The notes under the pieces were generated by a model. It was given only the letters and a program-made list of their open reading frames with translations, made no database searches and was not told where the DNA came from. Position numbers and translations under genes: made by a program. Below are positions 55,613-64,000 of a stretch of 64,000 bases of DNA, piece after piece; the stretch's first letter is position 1; each line of letters begins with the position of its first letter. Source of the stretch: Oleiphilaceae bacterium (GTDB taxonomy: Bacteria; Pseudomonadota; Gammaproteobacteria; Pseudomonadales; Oleiphilaceae); the NCBI GenBank assembly GCA_022447365.1, contig JAKVBL010000003.1, positions 1-64,000 on the forward strand. The letters are read 5' to 3'.

Positions 55613-56923
55613 ATGAAAAAATTAGGACTAAGTGTAGCGATTGTATCTGCGCTTACCTTAAGTGCGTGTGGCGGCGGCAGTTCATCCGCTCCCGCCGGCA
55701 GTGGTGGTTCAGTGTCAACAGGCGTTTTCTTAGATAGTGCTGTTGCGAATATCGGTTACCGCACGGATACGCAATCTGGCGTGACGAATGATAACGGTGA
55801 GTACAACTACTTATCGGGTGAAACGGTTACGTTTTTTATTGGTGATCTTGAACTCCCTGCAGTTGAAGCAACAGGCGTTGTCACTCCTCTAACTATCGCA
55901 GGAACGCAGGATACCTCAGATGACACAGTGGTAAATATTACTCGTCTACTTCAAAGTTTGGATACCGATGGTGACCCAGATAATGGTATTGAAATTGCTG
56001 ATGAAGCTTCAGATGTCGCGACTGCTGTCGATTTTACTCAATCCATAACTGACTTTGCTAATAGCACTGCTGTTACAACGCTTGTAGCAAATTCTGGATC
56101 AACGACTACGGCACTTATTTCAGAAGATCAGGCGATTTCTCACCTTGAAGAAACGCTGATTGAAGAAGGAGAAACCTTTACGCCTAGCAGCAGTATCGCA
56201 GGTATTTGGACAACCGACGATGATGAAAATGACTTGCTTGCTTTTGTTTTCTTCCAAGATGGCACGTATGTGCATATGGAAGTTGATATTGACGATGCCA
56301 GTGAAACTAATGGGATGGAATGGGGAACTTACTCCCGCAATGATGAGACGGGTTTATTAGAGCTTGGTATTACTTTTGACAATACTGATACAGGATTATT
56401 CGATTTCTCTGCGGCGGATCCTGCGAATATTTTCGCTCAAGTTGACGATGACGTACTAACTCTTGAGTTCGATGACAATAACAATGGCACTATTGATGAA
56501 GACGAGTCGCTTGATCTTACACGTTCTGCTAACAGTGATATTTTAGGTGCATGGACTAATACCTCTACAGAAAATGAATTACTCGCTTTTGTTTTCTTTG
56601 ACAACGGTACCTATGCGCATCTAGAAGTTGATGAGGAAGCTCCAAACAATCCTGAGAATCCAGATGAAGTGAGTGGGATGGAATGGGGCACTTACTCTAT
56701 TAACTCTGAAAATGACGCTTTGACTGCTTCGATTACTTTTGACGGTAATCTTGATACGGGCTTGACGGACACTCTTTCCGAGTCAATTCCGTTATTTGCT
56801 AAAGTTGAAGGAGATACTTTAACGCTTCAGTTTGATGAAGATGAGAGTGGCGTTATTAGTTCAGAAGAAGAGTTGGTGTTGAATCGAGCGCCAATGCCTG
56901 TGTACGAGAAACTGTCTAATTAA
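55613..56923 (+). CDS. Surface lipoprotein with an internal duplication
   Basis: From ATG 55613 behind AAGGAGAATAGA the protein has 436 residues and a lipobox (LTLSAC) followed by a Gly/Ser linker. Residues about 40-200 hold VFLDSAVANIGYRTDTQSGVTNDNGEYNYLSGETVTFFIGDLELP, a module common in acidic lipoproteins of marine gammaproteobacteria. Two roughly 110-residue repeats follow (GIWTTDDDENDLLAFVFFQDGTY and GAWTNTSTENELLAFVFFDNGTY, each with GMEWGTYS and a DEDES/DEDESG Ca-binding-like loop). Very acidic. Function unknown. The 310 bases upstream are AT-rich with no other gene. Confidence 0.82.
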   Translation: MKKLGLSVAIVSALTLSACGGGSSSAPAGSGGSVSTGVFLDSAVANIGYRTDTQSGVTNDNGEYNYLSGETVTFFIGDLELPAVEATGVVTPLTIAGTQDTSDDTVVNITRLLQSLDTDGDPDNGIEIADEASDVATAVDFTQSITDFANSTAVTTLVANSGSTTTALISEDQAISHLEETLIEEGETFTPSSSIAGIWTTDDDENDLLAFVFFQDGTYVHMEVDIDDASETNGMEWGTYSRNDETGLLELGITFDNTDTGLFDFSAADPANIFAQVDDDVLTLEFDDNNNGTIDEDESLDLTRSANSDILGAWTNTSTENELLAFVFFDNGTYAHLEVDEEAPNNPENPDEVSGMEWGTYSINSENDALTASITFDGNLDTGLTDTLSESIPLFAKVEGDTLTLQFDEDESGVISSEEELVLNRAPMPVYEKLSN

Positions 56924-57181
56924 TGGCACTTTTGATAAAACTAATATCGAATATGCAAAACTACAGTTGTACAAGAACTGACGTCGTATATTGGGTGTGA
57001 TCTTAATTAGCCTAAGCTAGCCTTTAAGGGAGAATCAATCGTTATAAGACTGATTAGAAATGGTGATTCGATAAGTCTTTGAGTACATGTCCTTTAATTG
57101 AAACTTTTATTGACATAGACCTAAAAGGCTAGTGACATGCATTTCTTGGTTTGTAACCTTATTATCCAAATTATGCATTTA

Positions 57182-57208
57182 AAAAAAGGCGCTTGAAGCG
57201 CCTTTTTT
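57182..57208. terminator. Bidirectional terminator between the lipoprotein gene and bioA
   Basis: GGCGC/GCGCC flanked by A7 and T6 makes a stem usable on both strands. It separates two convergent genes; the rest of the 294-base gap shows nothing else. Confidence 0.88.
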
Positions 57209-57217
57209 CTAACAGAC

Positions 57218-58498
57218 TTAAAGCTTAGAAACTACCTCTACAATTCCTGCACATAGCTCTGCAAGTTCTTCATTTGTCATGACATATATCGGCATGACAT
57301 AAACAAGTTTCCCGAAGGGGCGAACCCAAATGCCATGCTCTACGAACGTTGGTTGGATAACAGTCATATTCACGGGGTCTTTCATTTCGACCACGCCGAT
57401 AGCGCCAAGAATTCGAACTTCGGCAACTTTGTCTAACTGTCGGCAGGGAGATAGTCCTATTTCTAGCTGTTCAGCGATGTTCTCGGTGACGGCTTCTATG
57501 TCATAGCTTGATAATAGCTCTAAGCTTGCGACGGCTGCACTGCAAGCAAGAGGGTTGGCCATGAAGGTGGGTCCATGCATGAAAACGCCCGGCGACTTTG
57601 ACTGAATCGTTTTTGCAATGTCGCGTGTTGTCATCGTGGCGGCTAGTGTCATGTAGCCCCCAGTCAGTGCTTTACCCATGGTAATAATATCGGGAATGAT
57701 GTCTGTGTGCTGATAGGCGAACATCTTTCCTGTGCGTCCGAAACCCGTTGCAATTTCATCAAAGATTAAAAGCACGCCGTATTCATCGCAGAGCGCGCGT
57801 AAACGGTTTAGGTAATCCGCTGAATAAAAACGCATGCCGCCTGCGCCTTGTACGATCGGCTCAATAATTACGGCTGCGATCTCGCTTTTGTTATCAATTA
57901 ACAATTGCGTTAGTTCTCCGACATCCTCATCGGTACAAGGTTCGCCAAATGGCGTTTTCGGCGCTGGCGCAAAAAGATTTTTGGCCAGTGTTTTTTCGAA
58001 CAAGGAGTGCATGCCGTTGACGGGGTCGCATACCGACATCGCGCCAAAAGTATCGCCATGATAGCCATTACGAACAGTTAGAAATCGTTGTTTATCGGGT
58101 TTACTTAGACTCGCCCAATATTGAATCGCCATCTTCATCGCCACCTCGACTGACACTGAGCCGGAGTCGGCAAAGAATACCGCGTTTAGGCGGTCGTCAT
58201 GCACCTCAAGCAGCTTTTCGGTGAGTTCGATAGCGGGGTCATGAGTCAGTCCGCCAAACATCACATGGCTCATTTTCTCCAACTGGCTATTTAGCGCTGC
58301 ATTCATAGCTGGATGGTTATAGCCATGAATGGTGCTCCACCAAGACGACATGCCATCAATAAGCTCTCTTCCATCTTTGAGTTTGATCTTGCAGCCTTTA
58401 GCAGAATCGACATGAAATATAGGGAGATCAGAGCCAATCGCGCTGTAAGGATGCCAAATATGTTCTTTGTCGGTCGAGTTATGCGAGCGGATAGTCAT
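57218..58498 (-). CDS. bioA: Adenosylmethionine-8-amino-7-oxononanoate aminotransferase
   Basis: BioA makes 7,8-diaminopelargonate in biotin synthesis, with SAM as amino donor. The 426-residue PLP enzyme has HIWHPYSAIGSDLPIF, DGMSSWWSTIHGYNHP, the phosphate-binding NGYHGDTFGAMS, the cofactor Asp in LLIFDEIATGFGRTGKMFA and the Schiff-base Lys in ITMGKALTGGYM. Other bio genes are not nearby. It starts one base after the truC stop, so the two are cotranscribed. Confidence 0.96.
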   Translation of the reverse strand: MTIRSHNSTDKEHIWHPYSAIGSDLPIFHVDSAKGCKIKLKDGRELIDGMSSWWSTIHGYNHPAMNAALNSQLEKMSHVMFGGLTHDPAIELTEKLLEVHDDRLNAVFFADSGSVSVEVAMKMAIQYWASLSKPDKQRFLTVRNGYHGDTFGAMSVCDPVNGMHSLFEKTLAKNLFAPAPKTPFGEPCTDEDVGELTQLLIDNKSEIAAVIIEPIVQGAGGMRFYSADYLNRLRALCDEYGVLLIFDEIATGFGRTGKMFAYQHTDIIPDIITMGKALTGGYMTLAATMTTRDIAKTIQSKSPGVFMHGPTFMANPLACSAAVASLELLSSYDIEAVTENIAEQLEIGLSPCRQLDKVAEVRILGAIGVVEMKDPVNMTVIQPTFVEHGIWVRPFGKLVYVMPIYVMTNEELAELCAGIVEVVSKL

Positions 58499-58499
58499 G

Positions 58500-59267
58500 T
58501 TAAACCTTGTATTGTTCGAGCTTATCTAGCGTTGCTTGAAAGCTATTTTCAAAAGAACAGTGTAACGTTAATGGCTCGTTGCTTATAGGATGAACCAAGT
58601 TGAGATCCGTGGCTGCGAGCATTAGTCGATGACAATTGAGTTCATCGCGAAACAGTCTATTGTGATTGCCTTTTCCATATTTCACGTCACCCGAAATAGG
58701 GTGACTGATATGTTTCATATGTCTGCGTAGTTGATGTTTACGTCCAGTTCTAGGTTTTAGCTCTACCAAACTGTAACGTGAAGTAGGGAAGCGTCCGTCT
58801 GATATGGGCAATTCATACCGCTCTACACGGCGCAGTTGTGTTTGTGCGTCTTTCGGCTCTTTCTCATCTGCTTTTGCTTGATCACTTTTGAAGGCAGCGA
58901 TTTCTTTCAATGGGTGATCGATTTCTAGTTCTTGCGGCGTATACCCGCGGACTACTGCATAGTACGTCTTTTTTATATGCCGCTGTTCGAATTGATCAGA
59001 TATTTTCTTTGCCGTTTCTGGGTCGAAAGCAAACAGTAGCAATCCTGATGTAGGTTTATCCAGGCGATGAACGGGGTAAACCCAGTGCCCTGTTTGGTTG
59101 CGCAAAATACGCATCGTATACCGTGTTTCGCGTTTATCAATGGGAGATTTATGGACGAGCATTCCCGCCGGTTTGTGCGCGGCGATCATATATTCGTCTT
59201 GGTAAATGATCTCAAGCGTTTCGGGCTCGTGTTCAGTGTTGTGAGACGATTCGTTCGTATTGTTCAT
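58500..59267 (-). CDS. truC: tRNA pseudouridine(65) synthase TruC-type
   Basis: This 255-residue RluA-family enzyme has the catalytic motif HRLDKPTSGLLLF with Asp, preceded by IIYQDEYMIAAHKPAGMLVH, and ends with LKPRTGRKHQLRRHMKHISHPISGDVKYG. TruC modifies uridine 65 of tRNA-Ile and tRNA-Asp. An Asp-rich N-terminal tail of about 15 residues is extra. Upstream of bioA by one base. Confidence 0.9.
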   Translation of the reverse strand: MNNTNESSHNTEHEPETLEIIYQDEYMIAAHKPAGMLVHKSPIDKRETRYTMRILRNQTGHWVYPVHRLDKPTSGLLLFAFDPETAKKISDQFEQRHIKKTYYAVVRGYTPQELEIDHPLKEIAAFKSDQAKADEKEPKDAQTQLRRVERYELPISDGRFPTSRYSLVELKPRTGRKHQLRRHMKHISHPISGDVKYGKGNHNRLFRDELNCHRLMLAATDLNLVHPISNEPLTLHCSFENSFQATLDKLEQYKV

Positions 59268-59392
59268 GCAACAGTCTGTTGAAGTAGAAGGCTTAGAGAT
59301 TTTACCTGTTGTTTGGTACTATCGCGCGCTTAATTTTGCGCAATCATTCATTCTTTTTGTGCATCAATATTTGCTCATTTTTTGGAGTTTTA

Positions 59393-60571
59393 ATGGTGTC
59401 TCGTTTTTTGAGCCTAGGTTCGTTGTTAGTTTTGTCTTTCGCTGTATTAGTTGGCTGTTCCTCTAAAGAGGAGAATGCCCCTGAACAAGCACAGCAAATG
59501 CCTCCTGCAGTGTCAGTTCAAGTTGCATCAGTAACGGCTTTGACCATGGCAGCGACAAAAATCTATACCGGTCGTTTAGAAGCAGAACAAGAAGTGATTA
59601 TGACGCCTCAGGTGTCTGGTCAGATTAAACACGTTACTTTTGAAGAGGGCGCGGTGGTTAAGCAAGGTGATGTGTTGTTTGAGATGCATTCTCGTACGCA
59701 AGCCGCACGCTACAACGAGTTGAAGGCTGAGCTAGAAAGTGCTCGTGCACAAATTGAACTGGCAAAAAGAGATGTTGAGCGCGCAGTGAGCTTGCGTAAG
59801 AAAAACTCACTTTCTCAAGAAGAACTCGATAATCGTCGAACTGAGCTGACAAAATCTATCTCGGACGCGGCTGCATTAGAAGCGGCGGTAGATGGTGCTG
59901 CGACCATCTTAAGCTATACGAAAATCAAAGCACCGATTGATGGTCGTGCCTCGAATGCTTTTGTAAAAGAGGGTACTTGGATTACTCAAGGTCGCACTGA
60001 GTTGACTGAGCTTGTTTCGACAGATCGTTATCATGCATATTTCGACGTTGATGAGTCGACATATCTCGAGCTTAAAGCACTGAGTGCTAGCAAACTCGAT
60101 AACGTGGTATTGATGGGTATAGGCACAGCTTTCGAGTTCCCATTCCAAGGATATATCGATTTTGTCGACAACAAGATTGATATCACCACAGGTACAATTC
60201 GCCTACGTGCAGTATTCGAAGACAAACAACAAGTACTTACGGCCGGTTTGTTTGTACGTTTGATGGTGCGTGTGGAAGATCCAAAAGAGACTGTGCTAGT
60301 TAAAGAAACCGCTATCGCGACTGACTTGAACTCTAAGTACGTTCTAGTGGTTGATGAAAATAATATGTCTCAGTATCGCCCGATTCAAACGGGTCTGCGC
60401 TATGGCTCTCTGCGTGCAGTTAGTGGTTTAGCGCCAGATGAAACAATTATTGTTTCAGGATTACAGCGTGTTTTCCCAGGGATGCCTGTTGCGCCTGAGA
60501 ATGTCGAAATGGTGGACGCTGCTTTCTTGGAAGAGCTGAAGAAAGAGCAAACTGCTCTCGTTAGCCAATAA
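59393..60571 (+). CDS. RND efflux periplasmic adaptor (HlyD family) lipoprotein
   Basis: From ATG 59393 behind TTGGAGTTTTA the protein has 392 residues with a lipobox (LSFAVLVGC). It has the biotinyl-lipoyl halves (IKHVTFEEGAVVKQGDVLFE and YTKIKAPIDGRASNAFVKEGTWI), a coiled-coil hairpin between them, a beta-barrel region and a C-terminal domain (GLAPDETIIVSGLQRVFPGMPV). Adaptors of this type link an inner-membrane RND pump to a TolC-like channel. The pump gene follows by 19 bases; no channel gene is seen. Confidence 0.93.
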   Translation: MVSRFLSLGSLLVLSFAVLVGCSSKEENAPEQAQQMPPAVSVQVASVTALTMAATKIYTGRLEAEQEVIMTPQVSGQIKHVTFEEGAVVKQGDVLFEMHSRTQAARYNELKAELESARAQIELAKRDVERAVSLRKKNSLSQEELDNRRTELTKSISDAAALEAAVDGAATILSYTKIKAPIDGRASNAFVKEGTWITQGRTELTELVSTDRYHAYFDVDESTYLELKALSASKLDNVVLMGIGTAFEFPFQGYIDFVDNKIDITTGTIRLRAVFEDKQQVLTAGLFVRLMVRVEDPKETVLVKETAIATDLNSKYVLVVDENNMSQYRPIQTGLRYGSLRAVSGLAPDETIIVSGLQRVFPGMPVAPENVEMVDAAFLEELKKEQTALVSQ

Positions 60572-60590
60572 AGAACGCTTAGGAGTCGCT

Positions 60591-63728
<3,138 letters not shown>

Positions 63729-63736
63729 TAAATATT

Positions 63737-63764
63737 GGGGTCAGAGTACTTTTACTCTGACCCC
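63737..63764. repeat. Perfect 12-bp palindromic REP-like element
   Basis: GGGGTCAGAGTA and TACTCTGACCCC flank a CTTT loop with no mismatch. Strings of this kind are common beside REP-associated transposases. It lies between convergent genes, so it may also end transcription. Confidence 0.7.
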
Positions 63765-63789
63765 ATGAATTAATAAGCTTGTAGCTTGT

Positions 63790-64000
63790 TTAGAACTCCG
63801 CTCCCATAATCTTGTCGACGATTCTGTGGTAACTCTCTGGCAACCATCTGCCAGCCCAATCATAAAAATACGCATCTTTACCGATCAAGATTTTCATTTT
63901 CTTGCGTTTAACGCCTTTTAGAATGGTGCTAGCCGCTTGGTCTGGTGTCGTAAACGTTAAGCGATCAAATAGTGACTTTACGTCCTTATGTTCTTGTCCA
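63790..64000 (-). CDS. Short-chain dehydrogenase/reductase, C-terminal part (cut by the window edge)
   Basis: Minus-strand translation into the stop at 63790-63792 reads VKSLFDRLTFTTPDQAASTI, then LKGVKRKKMKILIGKDAYFYDWAGRW and LPESYHRIVDKIMGAEF. The TTPDQAASTILKGV and ILIGKDAYFYDW segments are typical of the C-terminus of SDR proteins annotated as short-chain dehydrogenases with lipid or steroid-like substrates. About 70 residues are visible; the NAD-binding and catalytic parts lie beyond 64,000. Confidence 0.75.
   Translation of the reverse strand, partial: GQEHKDVKSLFDRLTFTTPDQAASTILKGVKRKKMKILIGKDAYFYDWAGRWLPESYHRIVDKIMGAEF

Overview
The window is a piece of a gammaproteobacterial chromosome. 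The housekeeping gene order from 22.9 kb onward (ssrA-smpB, ratA-rnfH, bamE, fur, recN, grpE-dnaK-dnaJ, dapB, carAB, greA, yhbY, rlmE, ftsH-folP-glmM, tpiA-secG-tRNA-Leu, rimP-nusA-infB-rbfA-truB-rpsO-pnp) is the arrangement known from Pseudomonas and related marine groups. Codon use and base composition point to a moderate-GC organism. The tmRNA tag ANDDNYGAALAA and a Fur without the CxxC pairs fit the same lineage. Species cannot be fixed from sequence alone.

Region 1 (1-13.6 kb) is accessory DNA. It carries nine paralogues (one frameshifted) of a roughly 110-residue secreted protein with a shared C-terminal signature. Several are followed by attC-like imperfect inverted repeats, so part of the region looks like integron cassettes without a nearby integrase. 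In the middle sits a same-strand cluster of secreted genes: four of the small proteins, a TpsA-like exoprotein, an exoprotein ending in a DUF637-like region and an EndoU-like nuclease domain, and a small putative immunity gene. No TpsB transporter gene is present. The region is scarred by a dead IS3-family element (both ORFs have one nonsense codon) and by three copies, all damaged, of a REP-associated tyrosine transposase sequence.

Region 2 (13,602-22,977) is a 9.4-kb integrative element in the 3' end of ssrA, bounded by a 46-bp direct repeat that duplicates the tmRNA 3' end. It has a tyrosine integrase, a small excisionase-like protein, a gpA-type HUH replication protein, an iteron-like repeat cluster, a two-TM protein with a cysteine/histidine-containing tail, a lipoprotein, and a three-gene operon: cytosine-5 DNA methyltransferase, GHKL (MORC/MutL-like) ATPase, and a Rossmann/methyltransferase-like protein. 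That operon looks like a restriction or anti-phage module with no recognisable nuclease and is the best candidate for a little-described system.

Region 3 (22.9-53.8 kb) is the conserved core: trans-translation, iron regulation, DNA repair, the heat-shock chaperone operon behind a clear sigma-32 promoter, lysine, pyrimidine/arginine and folate synthesis, cell-wall precursor synthesis, and the nusA-infB-pnp translation/RNA block. Regulatory structure is readable in places: a strong promoter followed by two tandem terminators and a possible antiterminator before rimP, and a long stem-loop in the pnp leader.

Region 4 (53.8-64 kb) contains a DUF533-family gene with two nonsense codons near its start, a thioesterase-like protein, a lipoprotein with an internal duplication, truC-bioA, an RND efflux pair, a perfect REP-like palindrome, and the 3' end of a short-chain dehydrogenase gene.
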